From Microtetraspora sp. NBRC 13810 (GTDB lineage: Bacteria; Actinomycetota; Actinomycetes; Streptosporangiales; Streptosporangiaceae), in NCBI RefSeq assembly GCF_030268685.1, contig NZ_BSRQ01000002.1:558001-622000 (forward strand): DNA of 64,000 nucleotides, read 5' to 3'. The notes below the pieces were generated by a model, which was not told the DNA's origin, made no database searches, and saw nothing but the letters and a program-made list of their open reading frames with translations. Each line of letters starts with the position of its first letter. Position 1 is the first letter of the stretch. Shown here one piece after another: positions 1-8,033 of this stretch. Position numbers and translations under genes: made by a program.

Positions 1-493
1 CCTTGATCGGCTGGATCGTGCCCACCTCGTTGTTCGCCCACATGACGCTGACCAGGGCGACCGTGGCGGGATCGCGCTCGATCGCGGCGCGCAGCGTCTC
101 GGGGCGGACCCTGCCGTGCTCGTCCACGTCGAGCAACTCGACCTGGGCGCCCTGGTGGTCGCCGAGCCAGTGGGCGGGGTCGAGGGTGGCGTGGTGCTCG
201 ACCGCGCTGACCAGGACGCGGGTGGCGCCGGACGGGCGGCGTGACCAGTAGAGCCCCTTGACGGCGAGGTTGTTGGCCTCGGTGCCGCCGGAGGTGAACA
301 CGACCTCGCTGGGGCGCGCGCCGAGCGCGTCGGCGACGACCTCGCGGGCCTCCTCGACCACCCGGCGGGCCCGCCGCCCGGCCGCGTGCAACGACGACGC
401 GTTGCCCACCCGGCCGAACTGCGCGTTCATCGCCTCGATCGCCTGGGGGATCATCGGCGTGGTCGCCGCATGATCAAGATAGGCGGGCTCCAC
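1..493 (-). CDS. Cysteine desulfurase (class V aminotransferase fold), N-terminal part, cut by window edge
   Basis: The first 164 residues of a PLP-dependent NifS/IscS-type enzyme are visible; the family is usually about 380-400 residues, and the PLP lysine lies off the window. The start is well marked: GTG at 493 after a GAGGGGAG ribosome site, giving [13 protein letters not shown], the conserved N-terminal motif. [13 protein letters not shown] and [12 protein letters not shown] are also typical. The enzyme removes sulfur from cysteine for Fe-S clusters or tRNA thiolation. In actinomycetes a gene like this often sits between etfA and the tRNA thiouridylase mnmA, so tRNA 2-thiolation is the likely role (inference; the next gene is outside). 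It diverges from the TetR gene at 603. Confidence 0.9.
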   Translation of the reverse strand, partial: MEPAYLDHAATTPMIPQAIEAMNAQFGRVGNASSLHAAGRRARRVVEEAREVVADALGARPSEVVFTSGGTEANNLAVKGLYWSRRPSGATRVLVSAVEHHATLDPAHWLGDHQGAQVELLDVDEHGRVRPETLRAAIERDPATVALVSVMWANNEVGTIQPIK

Positions 494-580
494 GGCCGCA
501 CTCCCCTCTCGGCTCCACGATCTATGACAGACGTTCCAAGACTATCCGGGGCCGGAACAAGGTTCGCCCCCGGTTTGCCT

Positions 581-604
581 ACTGTACCGTCCGGACGGTA
601 CAGT
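581..604. promoter_or_regulatory. Perfect 24-bp palindrome, probable TetR operator
   Basis: The half-site ACTGTACCGTCC is followed directly by its exact reverse complement. The right end overlaps the GTG at 603, the first possible start of the TetR gene. Such a site would let the repressor block its own transcription, and possibly the MFS gene behind it. Operator function is inferred from symmetry and position. Confidence 0.75.
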
Positions 605-1115
605 GAGGCGCATGAGGAGGGATGAGCTTCTTGATGCCGCCGAGTGTCTGCTGACCGAGCACGGCACGGGCGCGCTCACCCTGGCCGCCGTCGCCGAGCG
701 CGCGGGCGTGAGCAAGGGTGGCCTCCTCTACCACTTCAACAGCAAAGAGGCCCTGGTCAGAGCGATGATCGAGCGGCTCATCGCCGACTTCGACCGGCTC
801 GTGGCGCAGCAGGGACACGATTCCTACGGCAAGAACTACGTGGCGGCGACGTTCGCCGCCGTGTGCGGGGGCCAGCTGAGGCGATGGGCGGTGGTCACCG
901 GCGCGGCCGGAGACCCCGCGCTGCTCGCGCCGCTGCGCGAGGCGCTGACCCGGTGGTTCCGCGAAGGGCTCGACGCGGAGGCCGACCCGATGACCGCCCA
1001 GGTGGTGCGCCTGGCCTGTGAAGGGCTCTGGGAGATCGCCACGCACGCCCCGGCGGTCTACACCCCCGAGCAGTATCGCGACCTGGAGCGACACCTGCTC
1101 TCGATGCTGGACTGA
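603..1115 (+). CDS. TetR/AcrR family transcriptional repressor
   Basis: The 170-residue protein has a classic TetR DNA-binding domain at residues 5-50 (AGVSKGGLLYHFNSKEALV) and a C-terminal ligand domain of the 'TetR_C' type. The reading frame can start at GTG 603 or ATG 612; neither has a good Shine-Dalgarno at normal spacing, and the palindrome at 581-604 covers this stretch, so a very short or absent leader is plausible. It is followed 121 bp later by an MFS transporter in the same direction, so it most likely senses the transporter's substrate and controls both. The ligand is unknown. Confidence 0.88.
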   Translation: MRRMRRDELLDAAECLLTEHGTGALTLAAVAERAGVSKGGLLYHFNSKEALVRAMIERLIADFDRLVAQQGHDSYGKNYVAATFAAVCGGQLRRWAVVTGAAGDPALLAPLREALTRWFREGLDAEADPMTAQVVRLACEGLWEIATHAPAVYTPEQYRDLERHLLSMLD

Positions 1116-1236
1116 CCTCCGCCGGCGCCCCCTGGTGGTCGCCCCGACGGCCCGGGCCGTGAGGGCGACCTGATTCTGTGTGCCCTCTTCGCGGGCGCCG
1201 AAAACCCTCTGTCAACGCATTTGGAAGGGAGTGACG

Positions 1237-2430
1237 ATGACCCGCGCCCTCAGGACGGCACATATCGGCGCAATCCTCACATTCGCCCTGGCCGGCCTGC
1301 TCTGCGGCACGTTCACGATCCGTATCCCGGCCCTGTCCGACGGCCTCGGACTGTCGGAGGGCGCGATCGGTTCCGTGCTGCTCGCCTGGGGTCTGGGCGC
1401 CCTGGTGACCATGCAGTCCATGCGCCGGGTGATGACCCGCGCGGGCAGCCGCGCCGTGCTGCGGATCGGCGGCCCGCTGTGCGCCGTGGCCCTGGTGCCG
1501 CTCGCGTTCGCCCCCGGCCTGCCCTGGCTCCTCGCCTCCGCCGCGCTGTTCGGCCTCGCCTTCGGCGCCGTGGACGTCGCCATGAACGCCCAGGGCTCCT
1601 CCGTCGAACGGGCCGTCGGCCGCCCGCTGATGAACGGCATGCACGCCGGCTGGTGCGTGGGCGCCATCTCGGCGGGGCTGCTCGGCACCCTGGCGATCGC
1701 GACCGGCCTGCCGTACCCGGTGCACCTGGCGCTGACCGCGGCGCTGGTGCTGCCGCTGATGGTGGTCGTCGGGCGTACCCACCTGCCGGACGGGCCGCGC
1801 GGCGCCGGGCGCAGGGTCGCGCGGGCGGCCAGGCGGATGCCGCCGGTCGTCTACCTGCTCGGCGTGATCGCCTTCTGCGCGTTCATGATCGAGGGCACGG
1901 TCGCCGACTGGAACGGGCTGTTCCTGCGGGACGTGGTGGGCGCGTCGGCGGCGATGGCGGCGCTCGGCTATCCGACCTTCGAGGCGGGCATGCTGGCCGG
2001 CCGGCTGTCCGGCGACCGGCTGCGTACCCGGATGGGCGACCGCGGCCTGCTGTTCGCCTCGGGGCTCGGCACCGCCGCGACCTTCACCGTGGTGATCCTC
2101 GCCCCCGCGCCGCTCGCCGCGCTCGGGGGCATGTTCCTCGTCGGCCTGTGCGTGGCGACGATCTCCCCGATGGCGCTCTCGCTCGCGGGCACGTCGGGCG
2201 CCGCGCCCGCGCCCGCGATCGCGCAGACCGGCGCCATGGGCTACGCCGGGCTGCTGCTCGGCCCGGTGCTGATCGGCTTCGTGTCCGGGCACGCGTCGCT
2301 GCGCGTGGCGATGTTCGCCGCCGTGCTGCTCGGCCTGGTGATCGCGGTGACCGCGCGCTTCTTGCCGGCCGGCCGTACGGCTCCCGCGCCGCCGGTCGGC
2401 GCGCTCCCCGAGCCCTCGCTCAGCCGGTGA
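1237..2430 (+). CDS. MFS transporter (YbjJ/FucP-like drug or sugar exporter type)
   Basis: A 397-residue membrane protein with about 12 hydrophobic helices; the first (residues 9-25) and the following loop are typical of the MFS. ATG 1237 is chosen because GGAAGGGAG lies just upstream; a longer frame from 1180 lacks this. The residues GAVDVAMNAQGSSVER in helix 4-5 and GMHAGWCVGAI are features of the YbjJ-like subfamily. Substrate unknown. Paired with the TetR gene at 603, an efflux role is likely. It converges with etfA. Confidence 0.85.
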   Translation: MTRALRTAHIGAILTFALAGLLCGTFTIRIPALSDGLGLSEGAIGSVLLAWGLGALVTMQSMRRVMTRAGSRAVLRIGGPLCAVALVPLAFAPGLPWLLASAALFGLAFGAVDVAMNAQGSSVERAVGRPLMNGMHAGWCVGAISAGLLGTLAIATGLPYPVHLALTAALVLPLMVVVGRTHLPDGPRGAGRRVARAARRMPPVVYLLGVIAFCAFMIEGTVADWNGLFLRDVVGASAAMAALGYPTFEAGMLAGRLSGDRLRTRMGDRGLLFASGLGTAATFTVVILAPAPLAALGGMFLVGLCVATISPMALSLAGTSGAAPAPAIAQTGAMGYAGLLLGPVLIGFVSGHASLRVAMFAAVLLGLVIAVTARFLPAGRTAPAPPVGALPEPSLSR

Positions 2431-2453
2431 GACCCGGAACCGGCCGGTGGCAC

Positions 2454-2514
2454 ACAGCCGCCGGCCGGGGGACTCAGCCGCCGGCCGGGGGGACAGCGGC
2501 CGGGGGGACACTGG
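2454..2514. repeat. Three imperfect 19-21 bp tandem repeats in the MFS-etfA gap
   Basis: The unit CAGCCGCCGGCCGGGGGAC is repeated twice almost exactly and a third time in shortened form (AGCGGCCGGGGGGAC). They lie between convergent genes just before the terminator hairpin and may be a GC-rich slippage product. No function can be assigned. Confidence 0.55.
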
Positions 2515-2534
2515 CGTCGGCCGAGGGACGCGGC

Positions 2535-2562
2535 GGCGCCGCACCGCGGGCGGTGCGGCGCC
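2535..2562. terminator. Bidirectional terminator hairpin between MFS gene and etfA
   Basis: GGCGCCGCACCG and its exact complement form a 12-bp stem with a CGGG loop. It sits 28 nt beyond the etfA stop and about 105 nt beyond the MFS stop, between convergent genes. No clear U tract, as is common in actinomycetes. Confidence 0.75.
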
Positions 2563-2590
2563 GGGAGCGGTGCGGTGCCGAGGGGCGTGC

Positions 2591-3544
2591 CTACTTGCGC
2601 TTCTCGATCTCCTCGGTGAGCTGCGGGACGACCTGGAAGAGGTCGCCGACGACGCCGAAGTCGGCCAGCTCGAAGATGGGGGCCTCGGAGTCCTTGTTGA
2701 TGGCGATGATCGTCTTGGCGGTCTGCATGCCGGCCCGGTGCTGGATCGCGCCGGAGATGCCGGTCGCGATGTAGAGCTGGGGCGAGACGGTCTTGCCGGT
2801 CTGGCCGACCTGGAACTGGTGCGGGTACCAGCCGGCGTCGGTGGCGGCCCGGGAGGCGCCGACCGCCGCGCCGAGCGAGTCGGCGAGCTTCTCGATGATC
2901 GCGAAGTTCTCGGCCGAGCCGACGCCGCGCCCGCCGGAGACCACGATCGCGGCCTCGGTGAGCTCGGGCCTGGCGCCCTTCTCCTGCTTGACCCGCTCGA
3001 CGACCCTGGCCGCCCTGGCCGCGTCCGACAGGGTGACGGAGACCTGCTCCTCCTCGGCGGCGCCGGCGGCGGCCTGCGGAGCGGTGGAGTTGGGGCGGAC
3101 CGCGACGATCGGGGTGCCCTTGGTGACCCGGGACCGGACGTTGACGCCGCCGCCGAAGATGGACTGGTCGGCGACGAAGCCCGCACCCAGGCCGACGACG
3201 TCGGTGAGCACACCGGAGTCGGTCTTGACGGCCAGGCGGCCGGCGATCTCCTTGCCCTCGGCGGTCGCGGCGACGAGCACCGCGGCCGGCGACTTCCCGG
3301 CCACGAGCTGGGCGAGCAGCTCGGCCTTGGGCACCACCACGTAGTCGACGATCTCCTGGTCGCCGGCGACGTAGACCTTCTCGGCGCCGTACTCGGCGAG
3401 CCGCGCCCTGGCGGTCTCGGAGTAGCCGGGACCGGCCCAGACGGCGGCCGGGGCGCCCAGCGAGCGGGCCAGGGTCAGCAGCTCAAGGGTGACCTTCTTG
3501 ACCTCGCCGTCAACATGCTCGACAAGAACGAGAATTTCCGACAT
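2591..3544 (-). CDS. etfA: Electron transfer flavoprotein, alpha subunit
   Basis: A 317-residue protein starting MSEILVLVEH. The C-terminal FAD domain carries the signature around residues 200-300 (SGGRGVGSAENF, GWYPHQFQVGQTGK, GISGAIQHRAGM, INKDSEAPIFELADFGVVGDL). With EtfB it accepts electrons from acyl-CoA dehydrogenases and passes them to ETF-quinone oxidoreductase in the membrane. It follows etfB by 19 nt, so they are co-transcribed. Acyl-CoA dehydrogenase and hydratase genes or relics elsewhere in the window would depend on it. Confidence 0.97.
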   Translation of the reverse strand: MSEILVLVEHVDGEVKKVTLELLTLARSLGAPAAVWAGPGYSETARARLAEYGAEKVYVAGDQEIVDYVVVPKAELLAQLVAGKSPAAVLVAATAEGKEIAGRLAVKTDSGVLTDVVGLGAGFVADQSIFGGGVNVRSRVTKGTPIVAVRPNSTAPQAAAGAAEEEQVSVTLSDAARAARVVERVKQEKGARPELTEAAIVVSGGRGVGSAENFAIIEKLADSLGAAVGASRAATDAGWYPHQFQVGQTGKTVSPQLYIATGISGAIQHRAGMQTAKTIIAINKDSEAPIFELADFGVVGDLFQVVPQLTEEIEKRK

Positions 3545-3563
3545 TTCAGCACAACCCCCGTTC

Positions 3564-4343
3564 TCAGATGAACTTCTTGGCGGCGAGGAACTCGGCGGTC
3601 TTCGCGCCGCCGTCGCCCTCGTCCTTGACCACGGTGCCGGCCGCGCGCGGCGGGGCGGCGGCGAACTCGGCGACCTCGCTCCAGGCGCCGCCGAGCCCGA
3701 CCTGGTCGGCGGCGATCTCGGCCTCGGCCAGGCCGAACTTCGCCACCGGCTTCTTCTTGGCCGCCATGATGCCCTTGAAGGACGGGTAACGCGGCTCGTT
3801 GATCTTCTCCACCACGGAGACGACGGCGGGCAGGGTCGCCTCGACCCTGTCGAAGCCGTAGTCGGTGACCCGCTGGATGGTGATGGACGAGCCGGCCACG
3901 TCCACCTTGTTGGCCAGCGTGAGCTGCGGCACGCCCAGGCGCTCGGCCAGCATCGCGGCGAGCACGCCGGTACGGGCGTCGGTGGACTCGGAACCGAGGA
4001 TGACCAGGTCGAAGCCGATCTTCTTCAGCGTCTGGGCCATCGCGTAGGAGGTGGACAGCGCGTCCGAGCCGTGCAGCGCCTCGTCGGTCACGTGGACGGC
4101 CTTGTCCGCGCCCATGGCGAGCGCCTTGCGGATGGTGTCGGCCGCCTTGTCCGGGCCCATCGTGAGGACGGTCACCTCACCGCCGTGGGCCTCCTTGAGC
4201 CTCAGCGCCTCCTCGACCGCGTATTCGTCGAGCTCGTTGACGACGCCGTCGGCGGCCTCGCGGTCGAGCGTCTTGTCGTCGGACCTCAGCTTGCGCTCGG
4301 TCGCCGTGTCGGGGACCTGCTTCACACAGACGACGATGTTCAT
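3564..4343 (-). CDS. etfB: Electron transfer flavoprotein, beta subunit
   Basis: A 259-residue protein beginning MNIVVCVKQVPDTATERKL, the conserved ETF-beta N-terminus. The segment DEYAVEEALRLKEAHGGEVTVL and the loop around residues 190-200 that docks dehydrogenases (ERLGVPQLTLANKV region) are present. It binds AMP in the ETF heterodimer. It is the first gene of the etfB-etfA unit; the long leader upstream (4344-4667) holds a phased TTCCCG repeat that may act in its control. Confidence 0.97.
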   Translation of the reverse strand: MNIVVCVKQVPDTATERKLRSDDKTLDREAADGVVNELDEYAVEEALRLKEAHGGEVTVLTMGPDKAADTIRKALAMGADKAVHVTDEALHGSDALSTSYAMAQTLKKIGFDLVILGSESTDARTGVLAAMLAERLGVPQLTLANKVDVAGSSITIQRVTDYGFDRVEATLPAVVSVVEKINEPRYPSFKGIMAAKKKPVAKFGLAEAEIAADQVGLGGAWSEVAEFAAAPPRAAGTVVKDEGDGGAKTAEFLAAKKFI

Positions 4344-4364
4344 GGGGTCAGTGGCCTCCGGACG

Positions 4365-4418
4365 ATTTCCCGATGTTCCCGAAATTTCCCGATATTCCCG
4401 GTATATCCCGCTGTCCCG
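4365..4418. repeat. Phased TTCCCG repeat cluster upstream of etfB
   Basis: TTCCCG occurs at 4367, 4376, 4386 and 4395, followed by weaker ATCCCG (4405) and GTCCCG (4413), so the spacing alternates 9 and 10 bp (8 for the last). Read on the etfB strand this is a run of CGGGAA boxes 22-75 nt before the ATG. The rest of 4344-4667 shows no gene and no other clear signal. Confidence 0.6.
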
Positions 4419-4667
4419 CCGGCCGGGGTGTCGCCGTGCCGGTTCCCGGCATGCGCCGTGGGACGTGCGGGTGACGCACCGCTGCCAGGTGCCCGAGAGC
4501 GCCGTGACGGTGGATGGGCCGGCATGTCACTCCGATCCTCCCGCCGATATGTTACCCGCCAGTAGCTTAGACGCAAACCCGCTGATCAGGCGGTCGGCGT
4601 CCACGCCCGGACCCGTACCCCTCCACCCTACCGAACTTTGTTCCACAGGTGCCCGACCGGCCCCCGA

Positions 4668-5945
4668 TCAGGCGGCCACGACCGCCACGACCAGCACCAG
4701 CAGCACCGTGGCGAGGGCCAGTGTCAGCGTGAACGTGCTGAACACCGTGCCCAGCAGCGCGGCCAGCACCGCCGTTCCCGCCACCCCGCCCAGATCGACG
4801 ACGAGCCTGCTCCGCCGGCCCGCCGGCTTGGAGAACACCGCCACCCCCGCGTCGGCCAGCACCGCGCACACGTAGAGACCCAGCACCAGCAGCGACACCT
4901 CGGTGAGGTTCTCCCAGGCCGCGGCGGTGGCCAGCGCGGCCACCAGCCCGGAGCCGACCACCCACCGGGTGCGCACCTTGGCGGTGTGCCGGGCCAGCGC
5001 CTCCTCCTGCGTGGGCTTGGCCGCGGGACGCCGCCGGTCGTGCCCGATCTGCTGGGTGGACAGCCCGTGCACGCCGTCGTCGGGCACCACGGGGATCTCC
5101 CCCACCACCGTGGCGGCCGGCGGGCGCGGCGCGACGGGAGCAGGCGGCGGCACCACCGCGCCGAGCCTGGCGCACAGTTGCCTGGCGGTCGGCCGCGCGG
5201 CCGGCTCGTGCACGAGGCACTCGCGCAGCAGCGGCGCGAGCCAGTCGGGCACCCCGTCCAGGTCAGGCGCGTCGTGCACCACCCGGTAGGCCACCGCCGC
5301 CGCCGGCCCCATCCCGTACGGCTGCCGCCCGGTCGCCGCGAAGGCCAGCATGGCGGCGAAGGAGAACACGTCGGACTCCGTGCGCGAGCCGCCGTCCTGG
5401 ATCACCTCGGGCGCGAGATAGCCGGGCGTGCCGAGGATCGCGCCCGAGGCGGTCACCGCGGCGGCGTCGAACGCGGACGCGATGCCGAAGTCGATCACGA
5501 CGGGCTCGCCGTCGGCCACGATCACGTTGGCCGGTTTGAGGTCGCGGTGCACCACGCCCGCGTCGTGCATCGAGGCCAGCGCCTCGGCCAGGCCCCGGGC
5601 GAGGCGGACGAGGTCGTCCCCGGCGAAGGGGCCGTCGGCGGCGACCGCGACGTTCAGCGGCCGGCCCTGCACGTAACGGGTGACCAGGTAGGGGCGATCT
5701 CCCTCCAGGGAGGCGTCGACGACCTCGGCGACGTGCTCGCCCCGCACCCGGCGCATGGTCTCGACCTCGCGGCCCAGCCGGGTGAGCGCGACGGCGTCGG
5801 CCGCCACGTGCGGGTGCAGAACCTTCACCGCGACGGTGCGGCCCTGGGCGTCGAGCGCGATGTGCACCGCACCGTAGCCGCCAGCCCCTATGAGGGATAG
5901 CAGTCGATAGGGACCGAGGTGCTCAGCGTCCGGCGGCGCTCCCAT
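4668..5945 (-). CDS. Membrane-anchored Ser/Thr protein kinase (kinase 1 of 3)
   Basis: A 425-residue protein. The start at 5945 follows a GGAGAAGGAG site; eight more residues are possible from 5969. The kinase domain (about residues 10-265) has the glycine loop GAGGYGAVH, the AVKVLHPHV lysine, VHRDLKPANV, IDFGIAS (DFG) and GTPGYLAPE. A short linker follows, then about four hydrophobic helices in residues 325-425. No extracellular sensor domain is seen. It is the most divergent of the three kinases (activation loop VTASGAILGTPGY) and probably has its own transcript, since a terminator-like hairpin separates it from kinase 2. Confidence 0.92.
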   Translation of the reverse strand: MGAPPDAEHLGPYRLLSLIGAGGYGAVHIALDAQGRTVAVKVLHPHVAADAVALTRLGREVETMRRVRGEHVAEVVDASLEGDRPYLVTRYVQGRPLNVAVAADGPFAGDDLVRLARGLAEALASMHDAGVVHRDLKPANVIVADGEPVVIDFGIASAFDAAAVTASGAILGTPGYLAPEVIQDGGSRTESDVFSFAAMLAFAATGRQPYGMGPAAAVAYRVVHDAPDLDGVPDWLAPLLRECLVHEPAARPTARQLCARLGAVVPPPAPVAPRPPAATVVGEIPVVPDDGVHGLSTQQIGHDRRRPAAKPTQEEALARHTAKVRTRWVVGSGLVAALATAAAWENLTEVSLLVLGLYVCAVLADAGVAVFSKPAGRRSRLVVDLGGVAGTAVLAALLGTVFSTFTLTLALATVLLVLVVAVVAA

Positions 5946-6046
5946 GCCACTCCTTCTCCCGCATCTCACTCACATCGTGCCCTAGAAGGCGGCCGTGCGC
6001 ACCGGGGCGCGGCTTGCCGCCGACATCCAAGTTTCCGCCAAGGGCA

Positions 6047-6072
6047 CCGGGTGACGCCCGCGAGTCACCCGG
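6047..6072 (-). terminator. Hairpin after kinase 2
   Basis: CCGGGTGAC and its exact complement form a 9-bp stem with an 8-nt loop, extendable with a bulge through GGCA/TGCC. It lies about 40 nt beyond the kinase 2 stop and about 100 nt before kinase 1. Confidence 0.6.
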
Positions 6073-6109
6073 AGTGCCGGAAAGACCCGCGGCGCCGGTG
6101 GAGTGAGAC

Positions 6110-7999
6110 TCAGCTCCAGAAGGCCAGGAAGCCCAGGCCGAGGCTGTTGAGAAGATCGCCGACCAGCCCGGTGACCAGGTCGATGGCCCCCATCGACGCC
6201 TGGTCGGTCTGCTCCCGGAACGTGGTGGTCAGCTTGTCGATCACCACGGACGGCGGCTCCCACGGCATGAACGACGCCGTGGTGGTCAGGGCGCCCATCA
6301 CCGCGAAGACCGCCAGCGCGCCGAGCACGATCGCGGTGACCATCGCGGCCCCGGGGCTGCGGACCAGCGCGGTGAGCGTGCGCGAGACCGCCTTGCGCGG
6401 CTTGCCGCCACCGGGCAGCACGAACAGCCCGCCGGTGAAGGCCCCCGCCGCGTAGGCGGCGGCCACGTCGGTGGACATGCCGCCGGGGTAGGCCAGCACC
6501 CCCCACACGCACATGCCGAACATCGCGGCCAGCGGGACGTGCACGACGGTGCCCAGCACCGCCCTGATCAGCGCCCACGGCGTGCCCAGCACGACCAGCA
6601 GGGGGTCCGCGCCGCTGCTGCCGCGCGCACTGCGCCGGTCGGCGAGGTCGCCGAAGAGGTATTCGCCGACCCGCAGGCACAGCACGGCCACCACCGCGAA
6701 GGCGCTCACCACGACGGGGAACAGGCAGGCCGCCCCCACGATGATCGCCAGCAGCAGCACGGCCAGCAGCGGGTGCCCCACCCGATAGGGCGGGCGCCGC
6801 TCCTCCGGCGGGGTGTACGGCCTGGGCCGGTTCTCGGGCGGCGGCAACGGCCGCGCCGGCCCGGACGGCTGCGGCGGCGGGCCGGCCACCCGCTGGTCGG
6901 GGGGCGGCGCGGGCCGCTGGTGCACCGGCGCCCTGCCGCCCTGCTCGTAGGGCACGGCCGGCGTGTAGGGCGGGGCCTGCACCGGCGGGGGCGCGGGCGG
7001 CGGGGCGGACCTGGCCGAGGGGGCGGCCTCCTGCTGCCGTCTCTTCTGCGACGGCGCGTAGTTCACCGGCGGCAGCAGGTCGGAGAAGGAGTCGTCCTGC
7101 GAGAACACCCGGGTGCCGCTTCCGGCGGGCGGCTCCTGCTCGGTCACCCGGGTGACGGACTCGATCCTGGTCGGCTCGTGGAAGGCGGTCACCGACGGGT
7201 CGAGCGCCCGCGCCATCCGGTGCAGCTCGCCGGCCGTGGGCCGTTCGGCCGCCTCGACCGCCAGCGCCGCCTCCAGCCAGCCGCGCAGCCAGCCCGGCGC
7301 CAGATCGGTCCGGGCCCGCCCCTCCATGATGTTGAAGCACACCACCTCGAACGTGCCGGTGCCGAACGGCGGCTTCCCCGTCGCGCCGAAGAACACCGTC
7401 GAGGCCAGCGCGTGCACGTCCGCGAGCTGGGTGATCTCGCTGTCCCTGATGATCTCCGGGGCGAGGTAGCCGGGCGTGCCGACGAACATGCCGGTCTGGG
7501 TGAGCCTGGTCGCGTTGACCAGGTGGGCGATGCCGAAGTCGATGACCAGCGGCTCGCCGCCGATGAGCATCACGTTGGCCGGCTTGAGGTCGCGGTGGAT
7601 GACGTCGGCCGCGTGGATCGCCACCAGCGCCGCGGACAGGCCGCGCGCCAGCCGTACCAGGGCGGCGGGGCTCAGGGGGCCGTCGGTGAGGACGGTCTCC
7701 TCCAGGGTCCTGCCGGGCGCGAAACGCGTCGCGATGTACGGCTGCGGGCCCGAGAGCTGGGCGCCCAGCACCTCGGCGACGTGCGGGCTGCGCACCCGGC
7801 GCATCGTCTCGACCTCGCGGGTGAGCCGGTCGCGCGCCTTGAGGTCGGCGGCGACGTGCGGGTGCAGGACCTTGACGGCCACCTCCCTGCCGTCGTCGTC
7901 CACGCCCAGGTGGACGACGCCCATGCCGCCCTCACCGATCTTGCGGATCAGCCGGTAGGGGCCGAGCCTCTCGGCCGCCTGGATGTCTCCCCCGCTCAT
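6110..7999 (-). CDS. Membrane-anchored Ser/Thr protein kinase (kinase 2 of 3)
   Basis: A 629-residue protein. The N-terminal kinase domain (residues 10-265) has GEGGMGVVHLG, AVKVLHPHV, IHRDLKPANVML, DFGIAHL and GTPGYLAPEII. A Pro-rich disordered linker (about residues 300-410) leads to a multi-helix membrane region with five or more hydrophobic stretches ending in a short tail. The arrangement matches kinase 3, and the activation loops are nearly identical (ATRLTQTGMF.GTPGYLAPEII), so the two probably arose by tandem duplication. Kinase 3 ends only 34 nt upstream: same operon. No ligand-binding domain is recognised. Confidence 0.92.
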   Translation of the reverse strand: MSGGDIQAAERLGPYRLIRKIGEGGMGVVHLGVDDDGREVAVKVLHPHVAADLKARDRLTREVETMRRVRSPHVAEVLGAQLSGPQPYIATRFAPGRTLEETVLTDGPLSPAALVRLARGLSAALVAIHAADVIHRDLKPANVMLIGGEPLVIDFGIAHLVNATRLTQTGMFVGTPGYLAPEIIRDSEITQLADVHALASTVFFGATGKPPFGTGTFEVVCFNIMEGRARTDLAPGWLRGWLEAALAVEAAERPTAGELHRMARALDPSVTAFHEPTRIESVTRVTEQEPPAGSGTRVFSQDDSFSDLLPPVNYAPSQKRRQQEAAPSARSAPPPAPPPVQAPPYTPAVPYEQGGRAPVHQRPAPPPDQRVAGPPPQPSGPARPLPPPENRPRPYTPPEERRPPYRVGHPLLAVLLLAIIVGAACLFPVVVSAFAVVAVLCLRVGEYLFGDLADRRSARGSSGADPLLVVLGTPWALIRAVLGTVVHVPLAAMFGMCVWGVLAYPGGMSTDVAAAYAAGAFTGGLFVLPGGGKPRKAVSRTLTALVRSPGAAMVTAIVLGALAVFAVMGALTTTASFMPWEPPSVVIDKLTTTFREQTDQASMGAIDLVTGLVGDLLNSLGLGFLAFWS

Positions 8000-8033
8000 G
8001 GCCTCACTCCGTTCGGCTGCTTCGGGCCTCGCG

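Noticed and set aside
895-3213. 772-codon open frame on the minus strand
   Set aside because: It is an antisense shadow of the MFS and etfA genes, very Arg/Ser/Pro-rich, without domain motifs; the true genes have clear family motifs in other frames.
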